Part shown: positions 8,352 to 16,684 of the stretch, piece by piece | Position numbering within the stretch: position 1 is the first letter of the stretch | Layout: each line of letters opens with the position of its first letter | Position numbers and translations under genes: made by a program | The notes under the pieces: generated by a model | Seen by the model: the letters and a program-made list of their open reading frames with translations, nothing else | The model's database searches: none | What the model was told of the DNA's origin: nothing | Assembly (NCBI RefSeq): GCF_000775915.1 | Contig: NZ_BBLT01000002.1 | Coordinates: 62,001 to 126,000 of the forward strand | Reading direction: 5' to 3' | Length of the DNA: 64,000 nucleotides | Source: Sporocytophaga myxococcoides | GTDB lineage: Bacteria > Bacteroidota > Bacteroidia > Cytophagales > Cytophagaceae

Positions 8352-9854
8352 TTAATGTCCTAAGTGCTTCAACTTTATTACTTCTTTCTCTGTCAGATGT
8401 CTCCAGTGACCTCTTGGTAAATCTCTTTTTGTTAGCCCTGCATACATAACTCTGTCCAGTCGGGCTACTTCATATCCCAAATGTTCGAACATCCTTCTGA
8501 CAAGCCTGTTCCTGCCTTCATGTACCTGAATTCCGATCACCCAGCCATCAGGAGTTACAAATTCAAGCTGGTCTGGTTTAATTGGACCGTCTTCTAGAGT
8601 AATTCCGTTCTTTAACCTGGCAAAATCTTCATGACTCATAGGCTTGCTTAGCTCTGCCTGATATAATTTTTTTGTCCGGTTAGATGGATGCATTAATTTC
8701 TCCGCAAGTTCTCCATCATTAGTGAAAAGAAGCAAGCCTGTAGTATTTCTGTCAAGTCTTCCAACAGGGTAAATTCTTTCAGGGCCTACGTTTTTCACAA
8801 GGTCCATCACAGTCTTGCGTTCATTTTCATCATCAGTGGTGGTGATAAAATCTTTAGGCTTGTTGATGAGTACATATACAAGCTTTTCAGGGGAAAGTAT
8901 TTTACTGCCATACTTAACCGTATCGCCTTTCTTTACTTTATAGCCCATTTCAGTCACAACTTTTCCGTTGACTTTGATAAGTCCGTCGGAAATAAGTACA
9001 TCTGCCTCTCTTCTTGAGCATACTCCTGCATTAGAAATATATCTGTTTAGTCTTATTTCGTCAGATGAAGTTTTATTTCTAACACCGGATTTCTTCCCTT
9101 CAGTTTTTTTGAAGGGTCTTTTTGAGCTTGTTTCTTCAGACGATTTTTCGATATCATTATCCCCCCCGTCATATTCTTCATCCTTAGATTTTGAGAATGA
9201 CTTTTTGAATGATGGCTTATCTGAATAGTTTTTTAATCCTGTCTTTTTGAAAGGCCTATCTTCCGGTTTCCCAGAAACTGTTTTCCAGTCTTGTTTCGGC
9301 TTAGAAAAAGATTTCCCAGATCGTGTTTCCTCACTTTTCCCTCTCGGTTTGCCCCTAAATGACTTTTCATCTGAGGACGATCTTTTTTTGCTATCAAAAG
9401 TTGAATCTGATTTTCTTCCTCTTTTTTGATCTCCTTCTCTTTCTCTCCCTTTAAATTCAGGAGTTTTGGCTTTAGGATCTTCACCAAATTTATTTCTTAC
9501 AAATTTATTTCTTCTATTGTCAGAATCTCTTGATGAATCTTTTTTAAAATCTCTTCCTTTTCCTGATCCAGACAAAGAGTTTGGTTTCCTTCCTTCTGCG
9601 GATTTTTTACCTTTAAATTCGGAGGGTCTTTCTGGTTTTCCTGAATCTCCCTGAGAATCAAATTTTCTTCTTGGTTTTCCTGCTGGTACACGACCTGCTG
9701 GTGTTTTCTTCGCAGCAAAAGAAGATTTTCTGGAGGGGCGGGTTCCTGATGCTCCATCACTCTTTGGTGTAGAAGATTTTTTTGAAGAAAACTTAGAAGC
9801 CTTGTCTCTATCCGAAGCCCCTCTGCCTTTCCTCTGAGGTTGATCCTTTTTCAT
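8352..9854 (-). CDS. RsuA/RluB-family pseudouridine synthase with long basic N-terminal tail
   Basis: Makes pseudouridine in ribosomal RNA. The C-terminal half is a normal RsuA/RluB enzyme: S4 RNA-binding domain at about residues 267-313 (RLNRYISNAGVCSRREAD) and the catalytic motif GRLDRNTTG with Asp368. The first 260 residues are a low-complexity tail rich in Lys, Ser, Arg, Gly and Asp with loose repeats of the form KPxFKKxxSK, with no predicted fold; similar tails occur in Bacteroidota homologues. The tail doubles the size of the usual 230-290-residue enzyme and is probably a disordered RNA-binding arm. Whether the target is 23S (RluB) or 16S rRNA cannot be told from this. Single gene between two terminators. 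Confidence 0.88.
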   Translation of the reverse strand: MKKDQPQRKGRGASDRDKASKFSSKKSSTPKSDGASGTRPSRKSSFAAKKTPAGRVPAGKPRRKFDSQGDSGKPERPSEFKGKKSAEGRKPNSLSGSGKGRDFKKDSSRDSDNRRNKFVRNKFGEDPKAKTPEFKGREREGDQKRGRKSDSTFDSKKRSSSDEKSFRGKPRGKSEETRSGKSFSKPKQDWKTVSGKPEDRPFKKTGLKNYSDKPSFKKSFSKSKDEEYDGGDNDIEKSSEETSSKRPFKKTEGKKSGVRNKTSSDEIRLNRYISNAGVCSRREADVLISDGLIKVNGKVVTEMGYKVKKGDTVKYGSKILSPEKLVYVLINKPKDFITTTDDENERKTVMDLVKNVGPERIYPVGRLDRNTTGLLLFTNDGELAEKLMHPSNRTKKLYQAELSKPMSHEDFARLKNGITLEDGPIKPDQLEFVTPDGWVIGIQVHEGRNRLVRRMFEHLGYEVARLDRVMYAGLTKRDLPRGHWRHLTEKEVIKLKHLGH

Positions 9855-9884
9855 AATTCAATAATATTATTATTCAAAGTTCAT

Positions 9885-9919
9885 AAAAAAATAATCAGGA
9901 AATTATGTTCCTGATTATT
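9885..9919 (-). terminator. Terminator after scpB
   Basis: An 11-base perfect stem (9890-9900 with 9909-9919, core ATCAGGA/TCCTGAT) with an 8-base loop has T-rich sequence on both sides; on the minus strand it ends the dksA-like/scpB unit. The flanks allow bidirectional action, but there is no plus-strand gene here. Confidence 0.82.
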
Positions 9920-9950
9920 TTAATACAAATAAATTTTTTTTGTGGGAATT

Positions 9951-10706
9951 TTATTGCTCAGGCTCTAATGGGTTTTGACTTTCTGAGGAAAAATCTTCTT
10001 CTGATTGGGAATTGGAATTGGCCTGAGAAGAAAAGTCTCGAAAAGTATCCTGAGTGTTGTTTTCCTTATTTTGAGTTTCCGTGCTATTGCTGTCCTGAGC
10101 CTTAAATTCCATTTCTTCTAACTCAGCAGCAATAATTTCATGTTCTTTTTCCACCTCGTCGCCGATCTCATTTTCATCTTTCGAGAAATCTTTTGGCATA
10201 GGCAAATCTTTAAGACTATTGATGCCGAAATATTCCATAAACTTGGCGGTGGTACCATATAGAATCGGCCTGCCAACCCCATCAGATTTACCTTGAATTT
10301 CAACAAGTTCTTTTTCAAGAAGTTTTTGAATTGCATAGTCGCAGTTTACTCCTCTGATCTGCTCTATCTGATGTTTGGTAATAGGTTGTTTGTAAGCTAT
10401 AATAGCACAAGTTTCAAGTGCAGACGTCGATAATCTTTTTTTAGATTTTTGCTTGAGCAAAATACTAATACTGGATTGATAGGCAGGTTTCGTCAGAAAC
10501 TGATAACCTCCTCCCATTGAAAAAACTTTAAATGGGTAATTATCATCTTCATACTTTTGAAGAAGATTCTCCAATGAAGCTTGAATATCTTCAATAGGTA
10601 CCTCTGCTTCAAACATTTCAGAAAGACAGGTTCTTATATCTTCCGCCTTTATGGGGTCGGGAGAACAAAAGATTAAACTCTCAATATGATGCTGAAGGAA
10701 ATCCAA
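9951..10706 (-). CDS. scpB: Segregation and condensation protein B
   Basis: Kleisin-associated partner of the SMC-ScpAB complex that organises and segregates the chromosome. Two winged-helix domains occupy about residues 1-165: the start HHIESLIFCSPDPI and the second domain with LSTSALETCAIIAYKQPIT and RGVNCDYAIQKLLEKELVE, then GRPILYGTT, all typical of ScpB. The last 75 residues are acidic and rich in Glu, Ser and Gln without a clear fold, a common variable tail. The start is one base after the stop of the DksA-like gene, so translation is probably coupled. scpA and smc are not in the window. Confidence 0.93.
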   Translation of the reverse strand: MDFLQHHIESLIFCSPDPIKAEDIRTCLSEMFEAEVPIEDIQASLENLLQKYEDDNYPFKVFSMGGGYQFLTKPAYQSSISILLKQKSKKRLSTSALETCAIIAYKQPITKHQIEQIRGVNCDYAIQKLLEKELVEIQGKSDGVGRPILYGTTAKFMEYFGINSLKDLPMPKDFSKDENEIGDEVEKEHEIIAAELEEMEFKAQDSNSTETQNKENNTQDTFRDFSSQANSNSQSEEDFSSESQNPLEPEQ

Positions 10707-10707
10707 A

Positions 10708-11091
10708 TTAGTCTTTTCTATTAAGTTTTGCCTCTATTGAATGCTGGGTGTGAGGAACAGCACGAAGACGTTCTTTTGGAATAAGTTTTCCTGAATCTAC
10801 ACAAATACCATAAGTTCCGTTTTTAATTCTGGCCATGGCATTTTCAAGCTGCTGAATAAATTTCTGTTGCCTTGCAGCAAGCTGTGTAAAGCTTTCTTTT
10901 TCGGCAGTATCAGCACCATCTTCAAGCAGTTTTAACGTACCTGCTGTATTGTCAGTTCCAGAATCATTTCTTCGGCTCAGAGTTTCCTTAATGTAATTTA
11001 ATTCTTTTCTGGCTCTATCCAGTTTGTCAGCTATAAGCTGCTGAAACTCCTTTAATTCTTCGTCGGAGTATCTGAGTTTTTCTTCTGCCAT
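10708..11091 (-). CDS. DksA/TraR-family protein lacking the zinc cysteines
   Basis: A 127-residue protein with an N-terminal coiled coil (about residues 8-92) and the DksA-like C-terminal segment GTYGIC..GKLIPKERLRAVP. In classical DksA four cysteines bind zinc; here only Cys97 remains and the other positions are Ser, His/Ser and Ala-like, so it cannot form the normal zinc finger. This cysteine-poor form is, to my knowledge, common in Bacteroidota. DksA proteins enter the secondary channel of RNA polymerase and act with ppGpp; whether this one does is inferred from the fold. First gene of a two-gene unit with scpB, preceded by a TAAATTTG box at 11175-11182. Confidence 0.85.
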   Translation of the reverse strand: MAEEKLRYSDEELKEFQQLIADKLDRARKELNYIKETLSRRNDSGTDNTAGTLKLLEDGADTAEKESFTQLAARQQKFIQQLENAMARIKNGTYGICVDSGKLIPKERLRAVPHTQHSIEAKLNRKD

Positions 11092-11285
11092 AACGCGGAT
11101 TTATTTTATATTAAAAAACGGGACGAAAAGTTTACCTCTTTTTGTTGAGAAACGGAATTCCCTGATTTTTGGTGCAAATTTAGTATAAAAAATGGTATCC
11201 CTGGGAAAGATCCAATAAATTAATTGTTAAAACTTTGTGGTCAGCAAGTTGAACAGAATTATTTATTTAAGGGAAATTTCCCTTA
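11092..11285. other. Promoter-bearing leader region, no other gene
   Basis: The rest of the gap before the DksA-like gene holds the TAAATTTG box and AT-rich sequence. Near 11262-11287 there is a small hairpin-like stretch around GGGAAATTTCCC (11271-11282), a 12-base perfect palindrome directly downstream of the small ORF; it lacks a T run and is not a clear terminator. Confidence 0.4.
11175..11182 (-). promoter_or_regulatory. Possible -7 element of the dksA-like/scpB unit
   Basis: TAAATTTG on the minus strand fits the Bacteroidota -7 consensus exactly and lies 84 bases before the start codon. There is no convincing TTTG at the -33 position, so this is tentative. Confidence 0.4.
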
Positions 11286-11444
11286 TTAGAAATTATAATT
11301 CTGTTTTACCGCTTTTATGCGTGAAATAATTGACTGTCTGTCCATTTCAATATGGTGTTTCATACGCAGGTAGCGGTCTATTACATCTACTTCCTTGTTT
11401 TTTTCCATACAGGAAGAAATTATATCATTGATCAGGCATTTCAT
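11286..11444 (-). CDS. Possible 52-residue small protein
   Basis: An open frame with an ATG at 11444-11442 (an in-frame TAG lies three codons upstream) and a TAA at 11288-11286. The product starts MKCLINDIISSCMEKNKEVD and ends KAVKQNYNF; it is charged and likely all-helical, with two cysteines at positions 3 and 12 and no signal or membrane segment. It fills most of the otherwise empty gap between the secreted lamin-tail protein and the DksA-like gene and is on the same strand as both. I do not recognise a family. Codon use looks ordinary for the region. It could be a real small protein or a chance frame. Confidence 0.42.
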   Translation of the reverse strand: MKCLINDIISSCMEKNKEVDVIDRYLRMKHHIEMDRQSIISRIKAVKQNYNF

Positions 11445-11478
11445 AAAATGCTACATTTAGATATTAATATACTGAACA

Positions 11479-14019
11479 TCAGTATGATAATATAACCGCC
11501 TTCTTAAACTTTTGTTTTTCCCCGTTCAGACGGAAAATTTCAAATATGATCATATAAACTCCAATGTCTGCTTTCCGATTATCCTCAGCAATCCCATCCC
11601 ATTGGAAAAAACCTTCATTTCCTAAAAGTTGATTAGATGCAATTTTTTTTATCTCTCTTCCTAGTCCATCAAGAACTGTGATGGTTGCGATTTCACCAGG
11701 ATTATCAAGTCGGTATGTCAATAAAGCAAAATCATTTTTGCCGTCATCATTAGGAGAGAACTTCAATGGTTGTACAGAAAAGGAATTTTCTAAAGTCTCA
11801 AATTCGAAATGCTGACTATTACCATAGCCAGGAGTTGACCTGATTCCGGATGCAGCCGAATGCCAGTTAGATTCATCTGCTGTCGGATTTGTAAAAGAAA
11901 TCCTTTCGAGACTGATCCCTTCAGGATCTTTAAGGATCTTATGATGCATTTTTTCAGTGTAGCTAAAACTATCAAAAAGTTCACCCGATGAATTTAACAA
12001 ACTAATATTTCCTGAGTCATCATTAAAAGATGGCATTGAACTCATTTTTATAAAATTTTTGGATTTACCATTCGGATATTGATTTATCAATGATTTTGGA
12101 TCGGATGTCAATACCAGAAATTGCATGGGCTCCATAATCAGTGGTCTAGTGGAAATTGAAAAAGTAGTAGCATTCTTATTTTCTGCATTGAATATTCTCC
12201 AGTTTTTAAGGTCAATAAAATGAGCTGAATTGTTATAAAGCTCAACAAAATCAGCTCCTCCGGGATATGGGTTAAACAGGATTTCATTAATCAGAACATC
12301 TCCTTCATGGGGAATTTCAGGTAAAGCAAATGATACCTGATTTTTCGCTATGTAATTTCCGTTGCAATCTCTTATTCCATTTAATGAAATCTGATATAAT
12401 GTGCTGACCTTTATGGCATTGGTAAGAGCAATCAGAATATTTTTATTCTCTTTATACATTGCGTTTTGTATCCCAGTTTCAGGTGATATTGTAATGTTGT
12501 CTTCTCTGATTTGATTAGAAATATCCAGTTTTTCATCTAATTCAATTAGAATAGTCAGAGAATCAAGAAGCTGGACGTTTTTAATTATCGGTCCTTGTAA
12601 ATCCGGTTTGATTGAATTTACTGAATTTTCACTACCAGGTGTGCCTCCTATTGATGCAACTGACCCATCCCAATTATCACTTTCTCCACAAGGGTTTGAA
12701 AGGTCTATCATTTCTAAAGCGACACCTCCTTCCATACTTAACCTATTGGTAAACCAGTCCAAAGAATAATTGACAGAATGAATAATTTTTCCCGATGGAT
12801 CTTTAAGGTTAAGAGAGTCAGATGCATTATTCAATGATGGCCAGGGAGTAATACCAATGACTTTTCCGAAAGGCCTAAATTCAGCAATCGAAGGTGAGGG
12901 ACAGATAATGAGGTATGACTTGGGAAATATTTCAACTGATGGTAATACTCCTGAAACAGAAGGATCAGAAAATCGCCATCCGGCAAGATTGATAGTGTCA
13001 AAAGAATTGTTGTACAATTCAATATATTCTTCTTCCGGAAGCCCCTTGCTGGGGGTAGGGTCCGAATAAATTTCAGTTATTAAAACGCTGCCGGGCTCTA
13101 TTGCTGGTCTGTAATTAAATTCAAAAGAGTCTTGCAGTGTTTCTTTCAGGTGAAGATCCAGAATGCCATCAATAGCAAGTATATTTTTCCCTTTTCTGAA
13201 GATGACTTCAGATTTGAGAATCAAGACAGAGTCGTTAACAAAAGCTATATCTCTGATATAAGAATTGTTAATTTTAATATTATGAGTTTTAACGGATCTG
13301 GAAATTTTTTTGTTGAATTGAATAACAATGTCAGTGGCGTTGGAAACTTTTAAATCAATTATTGAAAGAGGAGCTCTTTGAATTGAAATGTCATCAAAAT
13401 AAAAGTCTTTATTTCTGGTTGAACTGTGTATACAGGTTATCCCAAAGTAATCTCCGGTTTTATAAGTTGAATCTTGAAAAGAGAGTTCAGGTGAAAAATC
13501 GAATCCACCTAATGTGTCCGAAAAAACTTTCCACATATAGTTTAAATCTCTTATAACTTTAATTCTTAAAGTATTGCTGTTCTTACCTGCTCTGCCTGGA
13601 ATTCCTGTACTTAGTTTAATAGAAGAGGCTCCATCTTGTCTGTATAAATCAATTCCATCAATGTTTCCACTTGATCCACCGATTTTCAAGTAGTATCCAT
13701 ATAATGAATTGGTCAGGTTAGGAGAGGAGCTGGTTAAATAAATCTTTACATAATTGCTGCTACTGGGGTTAAACGGCATTTTTACCCAAAAATGCCATTC
13801 AGCGTTTGTTGTTAAAATATTTCTTGTAGCTAGGTAGATTTCTTCACTTTGCTGCTTGCCGGAGCTTTGAAGCTGCAGATCTGCATTTATAAAAAATAAA
13901 GCAGTATCTCCCGTCCACCTAGGGGATGAGTTGAAATTATTATCAGAGAAAGAGTCATTAAACTGTGCAAAACTCTGAATATAAGAGAATAAAAAAAGTA
14001 AGAAATAGCTGGTTTTCAC
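11479..14019 (-). CDS. Secreted lamin-tail-domain protein with CHU_C/FlgD-like C-terminus (T9SS type B cargo)
   Basis: An 846-residue exported protein. Signal peptide residues 1-18 end at SFAQ. Then comes a beta-rich, concanavalin-like segment (about 20-215), two lamin-tail domains (about 305-460 from GSVLITEIYSDPTP, and about 575-715 from GDVLINEILFNPYPGG), separated by Ig-like segments, and a C-terminal region from about 750 (FSPNDDGKND) ending in a FlgD-like Ig fold (ITVLDGLGREIKK, FFQWDG). The FSPNxDGxND start is the hallmark of the gliding-motility C-terminal domain (type B sorting signal) of T9SS cargo in Cytophaga relatives. It is thus probably released to the surface through SprA. Its role is unknown; lamin-tail domains often accompany surface nucleases or adhesins, but no nuclease domain is present. 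Confidence 0.83.
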   Translation of the reverse strand: MKTSYFLLFLFSYIQSFAQFNDSFSDNNFNSSPRWTGDTALFFINADLQLQSSGKQQSEEIYLATRNILTTNAEWHFWVKMPFNPSSSNYVKIYLTSSSPNLTNSLYGYYLKIGGSSGNIDGIDLYRQDGASSIKLSTGIPGRAGKNSNTLRIKVIRDLNYMWKVFSDTLGGFDFSPELSFQDSTYKTGDYFGITCIHSSTRNKDFYFDDISIQRAPLSIIDLKVSNATDIVIQFNKKISRSVKTHNIKINNSYIRDIAFVNDSVLILKSEVIFRKGKNILAIDGILDLHLKETLQDSFEFNYRPAIEPGSVLITEIYSDPTPSKGLPEEEYIELYNNSFDTINLAGWRFSDPSVSGVLPSVEIFPKSYLIICPSPSIAEFRPFGKVIGITPWPSLNNASDSLNLKDPSGKIIHSVNYSLDWFTNRLSMEGGVALEMIDLSNPCGESDNWDGSVASIGGTPGSENSVNSIKPDLQGPIIKNVQLLDSLTILIELDEKLDISNQIREDNITISPETGIQNAMYKENKNILIALTNAIKVSTLYQISLNGIRDCNGNYIAKNQVSFALPEIPHEGDVLINEILFNPYPGGADFVELYNNSAHFIDLKNWRIFNAENKNATTFSISTRPLIMEPMQFLVLTSDPKSLINQYPNGKSKNFIKMSSMPSFNDDSGNISLLNSSGELFDSFSYTEKMHHKILKDPEGISLERISFTNPTADESNWHSAASGIRSTPGYGNSQHFEFETLENSFSVQPLKFSPNDDGKNDFALLTYRLDNPGEIATITVLDGLGREIKKIASNQLLGNEGFFQWDGIAEDNRKADIGVYMIIFEIFRLNGEKQKFKKAVILSY

Positions 14020-14044
14020 ATGGTAAAAATAATAATAAATTGAT

Positions 14045-14052
14045 TAATTTTG
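14045..14052 (+). promoter_or_regulatory. Possible -7 element of asd
   Basis: TAATTTTG fits TAnnTTTG and sits 37 bases before the asd start in the short divergent gap. A matching -33 TTTG is missing. Confidence 0.4.
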
Positions 14053-14088
14053 CCTTTGAATAAAAATTCAATAAAAAATAATACAAAA

Positions 14089-15087
14089 ATGAAAATTGCA
14101 GTAGTAGGTGCTACCGGCTTAGTTGGTGGACAAATTTTAAAAGTGCTGGAGGAGAGAAATCTTCCTGTAACAGAACTATTACCTGTTGCTTCTGAAAGAT
14201 CTGTTGGAAAAGAAATCATTTTCAAGGGTAAGCCATATAAGGTGGTCGATGCAGCCACTGCAATCAGTAAGAAACCTCACTTTGCAATATTTTCTGCTGG
14301 TGGAAGTACTTCTCTGGAGCTTGCTCCAAAATTTGCAGAAGCTGGTATCACTGTAATTGATAACTCTTCTGCCTGGAGAATGGACCCTACAAAGAAACTT
14401 GTAGTTCCTGAAATCAATGCAAATACCTTGACAAAGGAAGATAAAATCATTGCTAACCCAAACTGTTCTACAATACAGATGGTAGTTGCATTGAATCCTT
14501 TGCACAAAAAATATAAAATCAAGAGAATTGTAGTTTCTACTTACCAGTCTGTAACTGGTACTGGTAAAAAAGCTGTAGACCAATTAATGAATGAAAGAAA
14601 CGGCGTTGATGGTCCAATGGCTTATGCATATCCGATTGACCTTAATGTAATACCTCACATTGATGTATTTACAGAAAATGGATATACAAAAGAGGAGATG
14701 AAAATGATCAATGAGACTAAAAAGATCATGGGAGACGATTCTATAAAAGTAACTGCCACTACAGTAAGGATACCGGTAATGGGTGGGCATTCTGAATCAG
14801 TTAATATTGAATTTGAAAATGAATTTGATATGGAAGAGGTTAAAAAGATCCTAGGTAGCGCTGAAGGTGTTATTTTGGAAGATGATGTGAAAAATCTGAA
14901 ATACCCTATGCCTATGAATGCTCATAATCGTGATGAAGTATTTGTTGGAAGATTAAGAAGAGATGAAACGCAGCCTAAAACTTTAAACATGTGGATCGTA
15001 GCTGATAATCTTAGAAAAGGTGCAGCAACGAATGCTATTCAAATTGCAGAATATCTTCTTAAGAATAAAGTTGTAGTTGCTAATTAA
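14089..15087 (+). CDS. asd: Aspartate-semialdehyde dehydrogenase
   Basis: Reduces aspartyl phosphate with NADPH to aspartate semialdehyde, the branch point for lysine/diaminopimelate, threonine and methionine. The start at 14089 gives MKIAVVGATGLVGG, the N-terminal nucleotide-binding loop; an upstream ATG-less extension adds 13 unlike residues. The catalytic Cys126 lies in NPNCSTIQ, the conserved VPVMGGHSES-type motif (here IPVMGGHSES) carries the active-site histidine, and the C-terminal WIVADNLRKGAATNAIQIAE is standard. Its 332 residues fit the family. It stands alone with its own terminator; lysC is not near. Confidence 0.96.
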   Translation: MKIAVVGATGLVGGQILKVLEERNLPVTELLPVASERSVGKEIIFKGKPYKVVDAATAISKKPHFAIFSAGGSTSLELAPKFAEAGITVIDNSSAWRMDPTKKLVVPEINANTLTKEDKIIANPNCSTIQMVVALNPLHKKYKIKRIVVSTYQSVTGTGKKAVDQLMNERNGVDGPMAYAYPIDLNVIPHIDVFTENGYTKEEMKMINETKKIMGDDSIKVTATTVRIPVMGGHSESVNIEFENEFDMEEVKKILGSAEGVILEDDVKNLKYPMPMNAHNRDEVFVGRLRRDETQPKTLNMWIVADNLRKGAATNAIQIAEYLLKNKVVVAN

Positions 15088-15110
15088 TAATTAGGATCAC
15101 TAATAAAGAT

Positions 15111-15150
15111 AAAAGGGGATTGACTTAAATGTCAGTCCCCTTTATTTTTT
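15111..15150 (+). terminator. Terminator after asd
   Basis: A long stem (AAAGGGGATTGAC with GTCAGTCCCCTTT, one G-T pair, loop of six at 15125-15130) is followed by a T-rich run. Confidence 0.88.
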
Positions 15151-15429
15151 AAAAGATTTTTTTTGCGTGACATTATGCAAAATCATGTTATTTTTTGTTG
15201 TTAGGAGCTGCTTCGTAGGAGAGTTAAAGAGTCTCTTCCTGTAAATTGAGATATCCAAAAGTTGTCGAATCCTTAAAACAGTATGATCGGATAATTAAAA
15301 TTAAGACATTTAGTGCTGTTTAATTAAAGAATTTATGAAGAAAAAAATTACTTTTACCTTTCGTATTTGAAAAATGCCTCATTGAGTTTACAGACTACTA
15401 GGGTTTTTCTTTATTTAAATATTTATAGA
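15151..15429. other. Leader region before yicC, nothing recognised
   Basis: About 280 AT-rich bases. A segment near 15205-15245 (AGGAGCTGCTTCGTAGGAGA and onward) has short inverted and repeated pieces but no clear RNA fold. No frame of more than 25 codons has a good start. No exact Bacteroidota promoter pair was found, though yicC must start in this stretch. Confidence 0.4.
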
Positions 15430-16308
15430 ATGACGACACTTAGGTCAATGACCGGCTTTGGAATGGTAAAGTCGGATGCTGAAAATATTGAAATTAAGGT
15501 GGAAATTAAATCTTTAAATTCCAAGTTTTTGGATTTGGGACTTAGACTTCCAAAAGAATATCAGGATAAAGAAATGGAAATCCGAAATATGGTGAGCAAT
15601 ACACTTGAAAGGGGGAAAATCAGCATTTCTTTGGATGTGCAAACAAAAGTTGATGCCAAACCGAGGGTTTCTATAAACAAAGAGCTTGTTAAAAAATATT
15701 ATGATGATCTTGTAGAGGCTGCAGCTTTTGTGGGAACTAAAGAAAGTGATCTTTTCAAGATTGCTTTAACAATGCCCAAAGCAGTGAATCAGGATCTGGA
15801 TAATGAGGATAATTCAAAAGAGTGGGAAGTAATAGTATCTGTTATTGGCAAAGCTCTTGATCAATGCGATAAATTCAGACAGGCAGAGGGAGCAGCACTT
15901 GGTGAAAAGTTAAAAAGCTATATCATTCGAATTAAGGAATTGCTTGAACGAGTTTCAGAATTTGATCCACAAAGGATTCAAATGATACGTGAGCGGATTA
16001 AAGCGCATTTTGTAGAGTTTGGCAATGAACAAATGGACAAAAGCAGATTTGAGCAGGAGCTTATTTATTACATTGAAAAACTTGACATTACTGAGGAAAA
16101 AGTTAGATTGAACAATCATCTTGACTTCTTCCTGGAAAATATGAAAGTGGATAAGAGCGGAAAGAAGCTTGGCTTTATAAGTCAGGAAATAGGAAGGGAA
16201 ATAAACACTATCGGCTCTAAAGCTAACGATGCGAATATCCAGAAGTTGGTAGTTGAAATGAAAGAAGAACTGGAGAAGATTAAGGAACAATCCCTTAATA
16301 TCCTTTAA
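15430..16308 (+). CDS. YicC-family endoribonuclease
   Basis: A cytoplasmic protein of 292 residues of the YicC/YloC family, shown in Escherichia coli to be an endoribonuclease that can act on small RNAs. The start at 15430 gives MTTLRSMTGFG, the conserved N-terminus of the family (usually MIRSMTGFG); a longer frame from 15367 adds 21 unrelated residues. The conserved core appears as EIKSLNSKFLDLGLRLPKEY near residue 28 and the C-terminal DUF1732 part as ERGKISI, KLGFISQEIGREINTIGSKA. In many Bacteroidota gmk (guanylate kinase) follows yicC; here the next gene instead converges 7 bases away. Confidence 0.9.
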   Translation: MTTLRSMTGFGMVKSDAENIEIKVEIKSLNSKFLDLGLRLPKEYQDKEMEIRNMVSNTLERGKISISLDVQTKVDAKPRVSINKELVKKYYDDLVEAAAFVGTKESDLFKIALTMPKAVNQDLDNEDNSKEWEVIVSVIGKALDQCDKFRQAEGAALGEKLKSYIIRIKELLERVSEFDPQRIQMIRERIKAHFVEFGNEQMDKSRFEQELIYYIEKLDITEEKVRLNNHLDFFLENMKVDKSGKKLGFISQEIGREINTIGSKANDANIQKLVVEMKEELEKIKEQSLNIL

Positions 16309-16315
16309 TGTCGAT

Positions 16316-16684
16316 TTACTTTTTACTGTCCCAGAAAACAGAGGTAAAAATTAGTATCATTCCTATGTTGGTGTTTAACAATTTGTTCCCCATAGTGTAT
16401 TTGAAATAGTCAGCGGGAAACAGTGTAAACCATGTAGCTGCAACAAGGCAGATGAGGGCAAGGCCAAGAAGGTAATTAAATACCCTCATCAGCTTAATAT
16501 TATTTGTAAAAAGTACAATACAAGCGATTAAGCCCGCATCAATATAAAACATATTTGAAACAAGAGATTTGCTAAATAGATCTGCATTCAAAGGATAGTA
16601 TTGAACTGCAAGACCTATTAAAACGAAAACAGGACCCAGAACTTTTAGCAGAAGAGCGTTCATTCTTAATTCGATTGCTGCCAT
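16316..16684 (-). CDS. Small integral membrane protein of unknown function
   Basis: A 122-residue protein with four hydrophobic segments (about 10-26, 47-60, 67-84, 103-116) joined by short loops, so probably wholly in the inner membrane. I do not recognise a family. The gene starts directly at the stop of the M28 peptidase gene (ends 16685), so it is co-transcribed and probably translationally coupled with it as the last gene of this run. Nothing catalytic can be seen. Confidence 0.7.
   Translation of the reverse strand: MAAIELRMNALLLKVLGPVFVLIGLAVQYYPLNADLFSKSLVSNMFYIDAGLIACIVLFTNNIKLMRVFNYLLGLALICLVAATWFTLFPADYFKYTMGNKLLNTNIGMILIFTSVFWDSKK

Noticed and set aside
8968-9760. Several overlapping frames opposite and within the tail of the pseudouridine synthase
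   Set aside because: Low-complexity coding sequence opens other frames by chance. No start, promoter or family supports them.
15200-15245. Possible riboswitch or structured leader before yicC
   Set aside because: Short inverted pieces do not build a known aptamer pattern, and no anti-terminator arrangement is seen.
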